From Phycisphaerales bacterium (GTDB lineage: Bacteria > Planctomycetota > Phycisphaerae > Phycisphaerales > UBA1924), in assembly GCA_030149165.1 (NCBI GenBank), contig JASBRY010000009.1, positions 1,054,001 to 1,118,000 on the forward strand: a stretch of 64,000 nucleotides of DNA, read 5' to 3'. The notes under the pieces are model-generated. The model searched no databases. It was not told the origin of the DNA and saw only the letters and a list, made by a program, of their open reading frames with translations. The translations under genes and the position numbers were made by a program. Below are positions 42,283 to 50,181 of the stretch, one piece after another (within the stretch, counting starts at the first letter, position 1; every line of letters begins with the position of its first letter).

Positions 42283-42963
42283 TCACGAAGTACGTCGGCG
42301 CCGTGCTGCCGCAACGCCAGCGAGACCCAGCACTCCGATGCTAGCGGGCGCCGGGACTAGTCTTGCAGTAACGTGGTTGCCCATTCCTCGCAGTCTGGCC
42401 CCTTGGAACGCCAGCTCCAACCCATAATCTACACCCGCCTCAAGCTGCACAACCATGCTGCCGACATCGGCGGGCGGGAATGGATCGTCTGTAACAGCAC
42501 TTGCGATGCCTACAAACCCAGTAGGCGTGTCTTCGTACAAGAGGAATCCACCCCTGCTGGTAAAGGCGCCAAGCTCCGACAGGTCCCAACTGAGATGGAG
42601 CTCAGCATCTTGATCGACACGGAAATAGATTTGTGACCATGAATCGGTGTATCCCTGGCCTTGTGTTCCATTTCCCAACCACCCAGCGCCTATAGCGAGA
42701 TAGTTGTTGTTCTCATACCGAGACCATGAGTAGTTATCTCCCCAGGCACTGTATGACTCCACCCTTAGATATCCGAGTGCGCCTTCATCAAGGAGAGAAA
42801 GGTCGTCATACTCACCAACAACATACGCGTTTTGGCTAGTGTTGGCTGGGCGGGGGAAAGAGAAAATCGACGTGTCCTTCAAGATAAACTCTTGTCCGTT
42901 CGCGATTCCCGCAGAAAACAGTACGCCCCCAAACAGGCATCCCATAACAACTTGCTTACTCAT
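42283..42963 (-). CDS. Secreted PEP-CTERM-sorting-domain protein
   Basis: 226 residues from MSKQVVMGCLFGG, start preceded by AAGAAAGAGAG. A Sec signal peptide ends near ANGQEF. The C-terminus VPAPASIGVLGLAGVAAARR plus an Arg run is a PEP-CTERM-like tail: a short Pro motif, one hydrophobic helix and a basic end, which is recognised by exosortase and usually released at the cell surface in exopolysaccharide producers. The middle contains aromatic-rich beta-type segments (SYSAWGDNYSWSRYE) and one WxLSWDLSELGAFTSR-like stretch. Its function is unknown; a matrix or surface protein is likely. No exosortase gene lies in the window. Confidence 0.85.
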   Translation of the reverse strand: MSKQVVMGCLFGGVLFSAGIANGQEFILKDTSIFSFPRPANTSQNAYVVGEYDDLSLLDEGALGYLRVESYSAWGDNYSWSRYENNNYLAIGAGWLGNGTQGQGYTDSWSQIYFRVDQDAELHLSWDLSELGAFTSRGGFLLYEDTPTGFVGIASAVTDDPFPPADVGSMVVQLEAGVDYGLELAFQGARLRGMGNHVTARLVPAPASIGVLGLAGVAAARRRRTS

Positions 42964-43278
42964 GTTAAATCTCTCTTTCTTGGTTAAATGGCTACGCCAG
43001 ATACACCTGGTTTCGCCGCCACTACTTGACCTCAAAGTCGTACTCCCGACTTTGACCGAGACACCATTCCTATCCAAAAGCAATGGTGTTGTAAACACAT
43101 TCCTAGCGATCATCCATTGGTTCAGTCGTCAGCTTGATAACAAATGTGACTGGTGAGAACGGAGTCCGCTATTGACTCTCCCAAACACGATTTTCCATGG
43201 AGCCATCGACTATCCGGTTGCTCCTTTTCTCGAATCTTCTGAACAGCATACACGACGAACGGCCGTACGCACGAACAT
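42964..43278. other. Divergent intergenic region, no gene seen
   Basis: A 315-bp gap between the minus-strand PEP-CTERM gene and the plus-strand hypothetical gene. Only the ribosome binding site of the former and AT-rich stretches near 43290-43330 stand out. No repeat or hairpin of note was seen. Confidence 0.6.
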
Positions 43279-44538
43279 TTGTCAGAAAATCTGCAATTTT
43301 ATCCTCTTGCCTCTCTAATCGTGCTAGAATCTGGTATTGTGCAGGAGATAGTGCGAACACAACCAGAACAATCGGCCCAAGTTGCTATGTCCGCGTTATG
43401 CGGGACCGTTGTTCGTGTCTTGGACGAAACGCCTGATCTGGGGCATTCAGCCTCGGTCACCGAAATTCGGAGGGCCTTTAAAGTGACTCGGGAAGTTGCC
43501 TGGAAGCTCAAGCGACTCGCGAACTGCAACGCCCCAATGTCTGAAATTACGAATGTGCCCTCTGAGCATGGAATGTCAGGCGTCCTTGAAAGTGCCAGAG
43601 CGAACGGCGTCGCTCCCGAACTGATTTCCTCATTGCGCGAAACATATGACGAGTTCTTGAAACTCGTAACGCAACATGCCGACGATATTGAGACATTTGG
43701 GCTAATCGTGAATTCATCAGGGGCTCGTTCTGATCCATTGATAACTGAGAGAGACCGTCGAAACAACTACAGGACACTCTCCAGAATCATGGGAATGCAG
43801 GCCTCAGCTCAGCTTGTGTTTACTGCACTTGCGCCTTCTCAAACGGGCGACAGGCTTGACTGCATGCGTGTCGATTGCTGCCGCGGTGTCTGTCAGATTC
43901 GCAGCGGCGTGCGTTGGGTCATGATGCAGACCACGCCGAGTGCTAGGACCGAAATCGATATCAAGTTCTCACCCGAGCCATTGGATGAGGGCGGGATGAC
44001 TGATGGAGGTCTGCCGATCATTCGTGAGTTTTCAACGATCTCTCCCCAACTCATCGAATCATTACAAACGGGCGTCTTCCGTGAACACCACTGCTCTTGG
44101 CAAGTCATCGGCAAGACAGGGGCTCAAATGTGTACGACAGGGCACATCATGCGCAATGTGTTTCCGCGAGATGAGAGCTATCGGGCGAATTGTACAGTGG
44201 CATTGCGTACGCCAACAGAGAATCTTTTTGTCGATGTGCTGCTTCACAAATCATTGCGTCGTGTGAGTGAGCCGAGGGCGAAGGTGTTTGGCGATTACGC
44301 AGGTATCGGCCAAGGGCCATGGTCAAGATCAGATCAACCTTTGCCGCTCTCGACGGAAGTCCAGCATCTCGGATCGGCGCGAGGGCTCCGATTACCTCTC
44401 ATCGATGAATACCGAGGTATCGTAGAGTACTCGTTTGAGAAGACTGGCTGGAAGCTCGAGGACTTCGATGCGTTCCGCTACCATCTTAAGTATCCAATCG
44501 TGCCAGCTACGGTAAGTGTTGTGTATGAGTTAGAGTGA
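43279..44538 (+). CDS. Unknown 419-residue protein with HTH-like N-terminus
   Basis: The frame opens at a TTG (43279); ATG at 43387 is an alternative that would give 383 residues. I do not recognise the family. A helix-turn-helix-like stretch (SVTEIRRAFKVTREVAWKL) occurs near residues 58-77, then helical segments, then a beta-rich C-terminal half with conserved-looking Cys, Trp and His positions (MRVDCCRGVCQIRSGVRW). No signal peptide or membrane segment is present. It may be a regulator with a ligand-binding half. No neighbouring operon partner: the next gene is a transposase on the other strand. Confidence 0.6.
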   Translation: MSENLQFYPLASLIVLESGIVQEIVRTQPEQSAQVAMSALCGTVVRVLDETPDLGHSASVTEIRRAFKVTREVAWKLKRLANCNAPMSEITNVPSEHGMSGVLESARANGVAPELISSLRETYDEFLKLVTQHADDIETFGLIVNSSGARSDPLITERDRRNNYRTLSRIMGMQASAQLVFTALAPSQTGDRLDCMRVDCCRGVCQIRSGVRWVMMQTTPSARTEIDIKFSPEPLDEGGMTDGGLPIIREFSTISPQLIESLQTGVFREHHCSWQVIGKTGAQMCTTGHIMRNVFPRDESYRANCTVALRTPTENLFVDVLLHKSLRRVSEPRAKVFGDYAGIGQGPWSRSDQPLPLSTEVQHLGSARGLRLPLIDEYRGIVEYSFEKTGWKLEDFDAFRYHLKYPIVPATVSVVYELE

Positions 44539-44634
44539 TTTTCGATTGGTTCCAAACTGCGGCATGTTCAGTTAAAATTTTCTTACGAGCGGAGCGGTGG
44601 GCCAGCAGATTGTGGTGCTTGCCCAGATGGCGTT

Positions 44635-45870
44635 TCACGCCACAAAACGATGTTTCGGTTTCACCTTGATCACCGGATACAGCAATCGCCGATCACCGCC
44701 AACATGTTGTCGTTTGATTGAAATATTCGGTTCGAGATCACTTCCTTCTGTGTAGCGTATCGGCTCTGGACGACGAATCCCAAGCTCGACTTCGCTCGGT
44801 GTCATCATGCCAAGAGACGCATGGGGACGGTAGAGATTATGCCAAGCCACGAAGTGATCGATGCGTTTTTGGATCTCGGCGATATTGGGTGGCATGAGTG
44901 ACACCCGCCACCAGCGTTTCAAGCTCCAGAAGAGTCGTTCGACTTTGGAGTTAAACTGCCACACACGCACTGGCCCGCGAGCATGAGTAATACCTCTTCG
45001 GATCATGGCATGGTGAAACGACCGCTGAAACTGAGAGCCACGATCGGTGATGATGAATCGGGGTATCGTGTTTGCTTCAATCGAGTCATCGATGAGCCGG
45101 ATGAGATTTTGGGTTGTTGGGCGCTTCGCAAATGCTCGGATCCCGACAATCTTTCTGCTGCACCCATCGATGATCGCAGCCACTTCGAGCTTCAGCCAGA
45201 GTAAACGCAACGAAGTGATGTCTATGTGCCACACATAGTGCGGTTTCTGCGGGCGAACTAGGTGGGTAGGGAATGTTCTATGAGTACGCAATGGTGGGGC
45301 GTGACTACCGAGTTGCGGTGGGGGTTCTTCCTCAAGTATCCTCCGAACTGATGTTCTGCTGATCTGGATCCCCGATCGAATGATGTATCGTGCAATCGTG
45401 CGTGTACCAAAGTCTCGCTCGGGGCAGAGTTGTCTCATCTCGTGGACGAGCCAACGCACGCCACCGTGAAGTTTGTTCCAAGGCGGTAATCCAACGACCG
45501 ATTCGGATTTGTGTTTATCTCGGAGTGACTTCCTCCAGTTACAAATGGTGTTGGGATGAATCACAAATCGGGCGGCAGTTTCCTTGCAAGACCACCCGCG
45601 CAATCTCATGAGTTGGAGGATCTCGGCTCGCTCCTGCGGCGCGTAGTGGGGGCGTTGTTTGGCTGAATTGCGCTGACGCAGGGAGCGGTAGATTGCGAGC
45701 TCGCGTTCAAGCAGCACGGCATCGGAATGCGCGTGATCCCACTGGGCAAGCAAACGGACCATGGGCATGGGATGCTCAAATGCCCGGGCTCGAGCGGCGA
45801 GATACCCGCGCATAAAAAGGAATGAGACCGATTCCACGAGATCCCAGACGGATCGTTCGTCTTGATTCAT
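44635..45870 (-). CDS. IS transposase with HTH and rve core
   Basis: About 411 residues from MNQDERSVWD, though the frame stays open for 37 more codons upstream. An HTH_29/IS3-like helix-turn-helix (LRGWSCKETAARFVIHPNTI) near residues 90-110 is followed by the integrase core: the DDE triad is read in WHIDITS, ITDRGSQ and KVERLFW. It is different in sequence from the transposase at 34296. No flanking inverted repeats or target duplication could be seen. It sits just outside the left edge of the GC-rich metal region and may have helped to mobilise it. Confidence 0.88.
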   Translation of the reverse strand: MNQDERSVWDLVESVSFLFMRGYLAARARAFEHPMPMVRLLAQWDHAHSDAVLLERELAIYRSLRQRNSAKQRPHYAPQERAEILQLMRLRGWSCKETAARFVIHPNTICNWRKSLRDKHKSESVVGLPPWNKLHGGVRWLVHEMRQLCPERDFGTRTIARYIIRSGIQISRTSVRRILEEEPPPQLGSHAPPLRTHRTFPTHLVRPQKPHYVWHIDITSLRLLWLKLEVAAIIDGCSRKIVGIRAFAKRPTTQNLIRLIDDSIEANTIPRFIITDRGSQFQRSFHHAMIRRGITHARGPVRVWQFNSKVERLFWSLKRWWRVSLMPPNIAEIQKRIDHFVAWHNLYRPHASLGMMTPSEVELGIRRPEPIRYTEGSDLEPNISIKRQHVGGDRRLLYPVIKVKPKHRFVA

Positions 45871-46265
45871 TCGTGTTCTCCCGATGTCCGGGCATGAACA
45901 GCCGGACATCAGTAAGATATGGAGAATGAACGGTTTAGGGCACAAATCTGGGCGGATGGCGCGGACAAATCGGACACCCAAAGTTGCTCGAAAGACCTAC
46001 CACAATCTCCTGGCCCATCGCGGTGGGGCATCAAGAGGGGGGATTCCACGGGAACTCGACCCAGCTTGACTTCCAATGCCGATACACGAGAATGAAGCCG
46101 CTTCACTCAGCAGCGGTACGAGAGACTGTTTGACATATCTTGGATCGCCCCCCGCTTCCTTGAGACCCCGTTGCTCGGAGCACTGTGTTTACAGTGGTTT
46201 ACGAGCAACGGGGTTTCTTCTTTGACCCCACTGCCCTATTTCTGCCCTAGTTTCCGGATTCGGGA
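45871..46265. other. Non-coding boundary region with two hairpins
   Basis: No gene supportable. GATGTCCGG (45883-45891) pairs with CCGGACATC (45902-45910) just upstream of the transposase start. A larger structure at 46166-46213 is given separately. This interval separates the IS from the GC-rich copper region. Confidence 0.5.
46166..46213. terminator. Two-tier hairpin at the left edge of the copper region
   Basis: CCCCGTTGCTCG (46166-46177) and CGAGCAACGGGG (46202-46213) form a perfect 12-bp outer stem; inside, CACTGT (46181-46186) pairs with ACAGTG (46191-46196). On the plus strand TTTCTTCTTT follows, as in a terminator; on the minus strand it lies 53 bases past the last gene of the region. 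It could also be a recombination hairpin. Confidence 0.55.
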
Positions 46266-47039
46266 TCACGCCGCCAGCAACAGGACGAGCATGGCTGCGG
46301 CCATCGCGGCCATGGTCAGATCCTCGACGAGCGTGACCTTGGTCATGGGCAGATTGAGGGCGGTACCGAGGCAAGCACAGCGGATAGCTCGCTTGTCGAG
46401 CAATGCCTTGAGCACACCGGCAGCGCCGACGAGCATCAACACGAGGGTGACGGCGTTTGTCACGACCGGTACCCAAGCGAGCAGATACGCCACGCCGAGG
46501 GCAAGTTCGACGAAGGGGTACGCCCAGCCCCACGCGGGGACCTTGCGGGCGATGAGGTCATAGCCGCGGTAGGCGGAGACGAAGCCTGGTGGATCGAGGA
46601 GCTTGAAGAAGGAGAAGACGATGAAGAAGCCGGCCATGAAGTGCCGCATGAGGGGTTCCGCCGACCAGTCGCCGGTGCTCACAGCGACCAAGAGCGTGAC
46701 GCCGGCGATGAAGCCCACGATCAGGAAGAGCGGGTAAAGGCTCTCCTTGGGTTGCTCTTCAACCATCGCGTGATGTTGATGAGTCGACGGTTCGGACGCA
46801 GCGGCCGTTGGTTCTGCCTCATCCACGGATGTCAGCGCATAGTCGCCGGCTGATGCAACGGCGTCTCTCAGATTTTCGTCATCGGGGAGCGGGCTGCCCA
46901 GGATGACAGCCTCCCCCCGCTGGGGCGACACATCAGCGGATTCGATGCCGTCGAGCTTGAGCAGCGAGGCGCTGATCTTGTTCGCGCAGCCGCCGCAGTG
47001 CATGCCGCTGATTCGGAGTGTCGCGGATTGAGTTGTCAT
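46266..47039 (-). CDS. HMA-domain/MauE-DoxX-like membrane protein
   Basis: 257 residues from MTTQSATLRI; an in-frame ATG 30 bases upstream lies in a perfect tandem duplication, so either start may be used. Residues 1-68 are a heavy-metal-associated domain with the CxxC site in MHCGGCANKI. A His-rich linker (STHQHHAM) leads to four or five transmembrane segments of the MauE/DoxX kind, with the paired cysteines of CACLG near the C-terminus. Such fusions are associated with mercury or copper handling at the inner membrane. It directly follows csoR. Confidence 0.8.
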   Translation of the reverse strand: MTTQSATLRISGMHCGGCANKISASLLKLDGIESADVSPQRGEAVILGSPLPDDENLRDAVASAGDYALTSVDEAEPTAAASEPSTHQHHAMVEEQPKESLYPLFLIVGFIAGVTLLVAVSTGDWSAEPLMRHFMAGFFIVFSFFKLLDPPGFVSAYRGYDLIARKVPAWGWAYPFVELALGVAYLLAWVPVVTNAVTLVLMLVGAAGVLKALLDKRAIRCACLGTALNLPMTKVTLVEDLTMAAMAAAMLVLLLAA

Positions 47040-47091
47040 CTGATCTACCTCGCGTTCTTGTGTTGTCATCTGATCTACCTCGCGTTCTTGT
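47032..47091. repeat. Perfect 30-bp tandem duplication over a translation start
   Basis: 47032-47061 and 47062-47091 are identical. Each copy carries, on the minus strand, GAGGT, an 8-base spacer and ATGACAAC, so the ribosome binding site and start codon of the HMA-MauE gene are doubled in frame. The second copy also contains the csoR stop codon. Confidence 0.95.
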
Positions 47092-47383
47092 ACAACAACT
47101 CGATCAGCTCATCGCTCGCCTGCTCGAACTCGGCTTTGCCAAGCCTGGCTGCATCCGCCACACAGTGCTTCAGGTGATGCCGAAGGAGTTCCTTGCCAAC
47201 CGACCGCATTGCGGACTGGACGGCGGCGATCTGTGTGAGAATGTCCACGCAATAGCGGTCCTGTTCGACCATCTGTGCGATGCCGCGTACCTGCCCCTCG
47301 ATCCGCTTGAGGCGGGCGAGGTTGCGTGCACGGTCTTCATCAGAAACATGTGCCGCTGATCGATCTGTGGATTGTTTACCCAT
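47075..47383 (-). CDS. csoR: CsoR-family copper-sensing repressor
   Basis: 102 residues, all-helical, DUF156 family. The copper ligands of M. tuberculosis CsoR (Cys, His and Cys spaced 25 and 4 apart) fall exactly at Cys45, His70 and Cys74, so Cu(I) sensing is likely rather than nickel (RcnR) or persulfide (CstR). The N-terminal LKRIEGQVRG is typical. It overlaps its own operator at the start codon and is followed by the HMA-MauE gene 5-35 bp later, so the two are presumably a self-repressed, copper-induced unit. It probably also controls other genes of the region. Confidence 0.92.
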   Translation of the reverse strand: MGKQSTDRSAAHVSDEDRARNLARLKRIEGQVRGIAQMVEQDRYCVDILTQIAAVQSAMRSVGKELLRHHLKHCVADAARLGKAEFEQASDELIELLYKNAR

Positions 47384-47420
47384 ACCCCCTTAGGGTATAA
47401 AGCAGAGGACCCGGAGTCAA
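47382..47420 (-). promoter_or_regulatory. CsoR-type operator and promoter of csoR
   Basis: ATACCC-CCTTA-GGGTAT at 47382-47398 is a 6-bp dyad with a GC-rich core, like known CsoR sites, and covers the Shine-Dalgarno region and start codon. Upstream on the minus strand are TTGACT (47420-47415) and TATACC (47399-47394), 15 bases apart, a short-spaced promoter overlapping the operator and the end of the permease gene. Confidence 0.6.
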
Positions 47421-48787
47421 GCTTCACCATCCGCAGAGTGATCCTGTCTGTTCCGGATGAACCACGCTTCGAGCCCGAAGATCAAGGCCATGGATCCGAG
47501 GCCCACGCCGACGACGAGCGGGTCGGTGGTGAGCTTGAGGTAGAGGAACGCCCCGAGCACGACCGCGTCGAGGACGAGAGCTGTCAGCAGCACCCATGCC
47601 TTGGCGTTAAGCTCTGTGCGCAGGTACTTGAACACGCCCCAGTGGATCGCCATGTCCATGACGATGTAGAAGATTGCGCCGAGCGATGCGATTCGGCCGA
47701 GGTCGAAAAAGATCGTCAGCGCCAGTGCGATGACGGCGGTGTAGACGAGCGTGTGCTTCTGGATCCGGCCCGACATGCCGAAGTGCCGGTGTGGGACGAG
47801 GTCCATATCGGTGAGCATCGCGAGCATGCGCGAGACGGCGAACATGCTGGCGATAAGGCCGGAGATGGTCGCGACGATCGCGAGGCCGATCGTGAGCCAC
47901 TCGCCCCATTGGCCGACAGCCGGACGGGCGGCCTCGGCGAGCGATGAGTCCCGGGCGGCGATGATCTCGTTCACGCTGAGGTTGCCGGCGACGGCGAGCG
48001 TTACCAGCAGGTAGAGCCCGGTGCAAATGAGGAGACTGAAGATGATAGAGCGACCGACATTCTTCTTGGGCTCTTTGATCTCATCGCCGCTGTTGGTGAT
48101 GGTCGTGAAGCCCTTGTAGGCCAGGATCGAGAGGGCGACGGCCGCGAGAAAGCCCGTGATGCCACCTTGAGCATCGGATGACGCGCTGTCGCCTGTCAGC
48201 GTGTCAAACGAAAGCCCCGACACCCAGAGCCCGATGCCGGCGAAGATCGCGATGCCCACGATCTTGACGATCGCGGTGACCTTGCTCAGCCCGCCGATGA
48301 CCTGATTGCCCAGCAGGTTGACGATGAAGGCGACCACGATGAGCCCGACGCCAAGCGCGGGCACGAGCCATGAGTCTGAGCCCTCGCCGAAGATCCGCAT
48401 CGTGTAGGTGCCGAAGGTGCGGGCGACGAGGCTCTCGTTGATGACCATCGAGAAGTACATCAACAGCGAGCAGCCCGCGGTCAGGACGCCCGGGCCGTAC
48501 GCCTTCTTGAGAATCATCGCGATGCCACCCGCGGAGGGGTATTCGTTGCAGACCTTGACGTACGAGTACGCGCTGAAGGCGACGACAACGGCCGCGGCGA
48601 TGAACGCAACCGGGAAGAGGCCGCCGGCGAGTTCGGCGACCTGGCCGGTCAGGGCGAAGATGCCCGCGCCGATCATGACGCCCGTACCCATCGCGATCGA
48701 TCCGGTCAGCGTAAGGCTGCCCTTGTCGTAGTCGTCTCCGTGCTTGTGGCCTTCATTCCGGTGATCGCCTTGGTCGTCCTCAGTCAT
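47417..48787 (-). CDS. APC-superfamily amino acid permease
   Basis: 456 residues with about 12-13 hydrophobic segments. The first helix begins SLTLTGSIAMGTGVMIGAGIFALTG, whose broken-helix Gly-rich motif is the substrate site of APC transporters. The His-rich cytosolic N-terminus (GDHRNEGHKHGDDYD) is not typical and might bind metal. The substrate is unknown; amino acid or amine uptake or exchange is expected. It ends 33 bp before csoR's start and is preceded by a small potassium-channel-like gene 14 bp upstream, all on the minus strand. Confidence 0.88.
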   Translation of the reverse strand: MTEDDQGDHRNEGHKHGDDYDKGSLTLTGSIAMGTGVMIGAGIFALTGQVAELAGGLFPVAFIAAAVVVAFSAYSYVKVCNEYPSAGGIAMILKKAYGPGVLTAGCSLLMYFSMVINESLVARTFGTYTMRIFGEGSDSWLVPALGVGLIVVAFIVNLLGNQVIGGLSKVTAIVKIVGIAIFAGIGLWVSGLSFDTLTGDSASSDAQGGITGFLAAVALSILAYKGFTTITNSGDEIKEPKKNVGRSIIFSLLICTGLYLLVTLAVAGNLSVNEIIAARDSSLAEAARPAVGQWGEWLTIGLAIVATISGLIASMFAVSRMLAMLTDMDLVPHRHFGMSGRIQKHTLVYTAVIALALTIFFDLGRIASLGAIFYIVMDMAIHWGVFKYLRTELNAKAWVLLTALVLDAVVLGAFLYLKLTTDPLVVGVGLGSMALIFGLEAWFIRNRQDHSADGEA

Positions 48788-48801
48788 CTGTGCCTTTCAA
48801 C

Positions 48802-49239
48802 TCAGCTGTTACGGTCCTTGAGCATGCGGTTCATCGCTGCGAAAATGAAAGAGGCCGACCACGCGAGGTACAGCAACCCACTCAATCCCTGGGTGGATGC
48901 GATAAACCGCAAATGCCCTGTCGGGAGAATGTCACCGAACCCGATGGTGGTATACATGACAGCAGACGCATAAAAGTGTCCGAGTGGACCATCCGCTCGA
49001 TCCCCTGAGAGGGTACCGATCTCCAACATATGCCAAGCGATATAGTACGCCAACGCGTAGACAACGATGTCGAATACATGACTGATGTAGATGCCGAGCA
49101 TGAGGCCGAAAAACCGGTGCCAAGTAAACTCTTTGGCTTCAAGCGTGTACTTCGCTGCCACCATAAAAAATGCGAGACGAACGCCGGTGGTCAAGAGAAC
49201 GAGCACGATGCTGATAAGGATCGCAGGGGTCATTGGCAC
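48802..49239 (-). CDS. Small potassium-channel-like membrane protein
   Basis: 145 residues with two to three transmembrane segments flanking a pore loop. The selectivity-filter motif TTIGFGDI occurs near residues 97-104, as in Ion_trans_2 potassium channels (K+ or cation pores), here with a short filter context (YTTIGFGD). N-terminal helices at 5-28 and 43-70 and a C-terminal helix to RMLKDRNS complete the fold. It may be a K+ pore or a metal-sensitive sensor subunit. It lies 14 bp upstream of the permease and 27 bp after copB, in the same transcript. Confidence 0.8.
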   Translation of the reverse strand: MPMTPAILISIVLVLLTTGVRLAFFMVAAKYTLEAKEFTWHRFFGLMLGIYISHVFDIVVYALAYYIAWHMLEIGTLSGDRADGPLGHFYASAVMYTTIGFGDILPTGHLRFIASTQGLSGLLYLAWSASFIFAAMNRMLKDRNS

Positions 49240-49266
49240 AGTCCTTGCATAGGGCTGTCGATCTCG

Positions 49267-50181
49267 CTAGAACGCAAGCCGCACACCAAAGATCAGTGAT
49301 ACATTTTCCGTGTCAGTGCCGACCGACTCGGCAATGCTTGCGGTCTCACCGGCCAGCACTCCGTAGCGCATCCCGATGTACGGCGCGAACTCGCGCTTGA
49401 TCTCGTAGCGCAGTCGCAGGTCGAGATTCGCATCGGTCAATCCAGCACCGATCGAACGATCCGGAATGTCTTGGAAAGCGAAGCCAAGCTCTGCTCGGGG
49501 CTGAAGCACGAATCGCTGCGTGAGCCGGAGGTTGTATTCCGCTTCGACTGCGGCCGTGACATCCGCGTCTTCAGAGATGTAGAGTGATGAGTCCATTTCG
49601 ATCATTCCGGGAGCGAGACCCTGGAGAGCGAGAACGCCGGACCATCGATCTTCGTAGTCTCCGGATTCCCACTCATTGGCGTACTGGGCTCCGGCCTGCA
49701 AACTCCAGAAAGGCGTGATGAGACGCGAGTAGAGCAAATCGGTTTCCGATTCACCTTGATCCTGACCTTCAAAGGTCAGTTCGCCTTCAGACTTCCACAC
49801 AAAGCGGTTGTAGTCGAAGCCGACCCATCCCTGGGCCTCCCAACCAATCTGATCAGCGCCTCCCCCGTCCGGGATCCTGTATTCGAGCTGCTCAAACAGA
49901 GTGAAGAACTTCAGCTCGTCATCTGCGACTGGATCTGGATAGCTCTCTGGGGGCGGGCCCGAGGCATAGTCAAGCACCTCGTCCAGAGACATGCCTTCTG
50001 GTAAGGCGGGGCCGTCATTATGCTGAGACCCTTCAGCCGATGTTTCGGGCTGCGGCTTCTGCGATGTCTCCGGTGTCTCGGTCTTGGTTTCGCTTGCGGG
50101 ATGCTCGTGCTGCGCGAGCGCTGGCTCGACTGCCATTCCCCAAGAGACAAGAATCAGCAACACACACTTATGAATCTGCAT
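49267..50181 (-). CDS. copB: CopB-like outer membrane copper resistance protein
   Basis: 304 residues starting MQIHKCVLLIL. A signal peptide ends near ALAQHEH; a Glu/Pro/Gln/Thr-rich linker leads to a beta-barrel-like domain with alternating aromatic residues (YANEWESGDYEDRW, PYIGMRYGV). CopB works in the outer membrane, binding or sequestering copper together with periplasmic CopA. Its start overlaps the end of copA by 14 bp. A start 36 bases further upstream is possible but places the signal peptide too far inside. Ends with aromatic Phe (VRLAF), as outer-membrane barrels do. Confidence 0.85.
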   Translation of the reverse strand: MQIHKCVLLILVSWGMAVEPALAQHEHPASETKTETPETSQKPQPETSAEGSQHNDGPALPEGMSLDEVLDYASGPPPESYPDPVADDELKFFTLFEQLEYRIPDGGGADQIGWEAQGWVGFDYNRFVWKSEGELTFEGQDQGESETDLLYSRLITPFWSLQAGAQYANEWESGDYEDRWSGVLALQGLAPGMIEMDSSLYISEDADVTAAVEAEYNLRLTQRFVLQPRAELGFAFQDIPDRSIGAGLTDANLDLRLRYEIKREFAPYIGMRYGVLAGETASIAESVGTDTENVSLIFGVRLAF

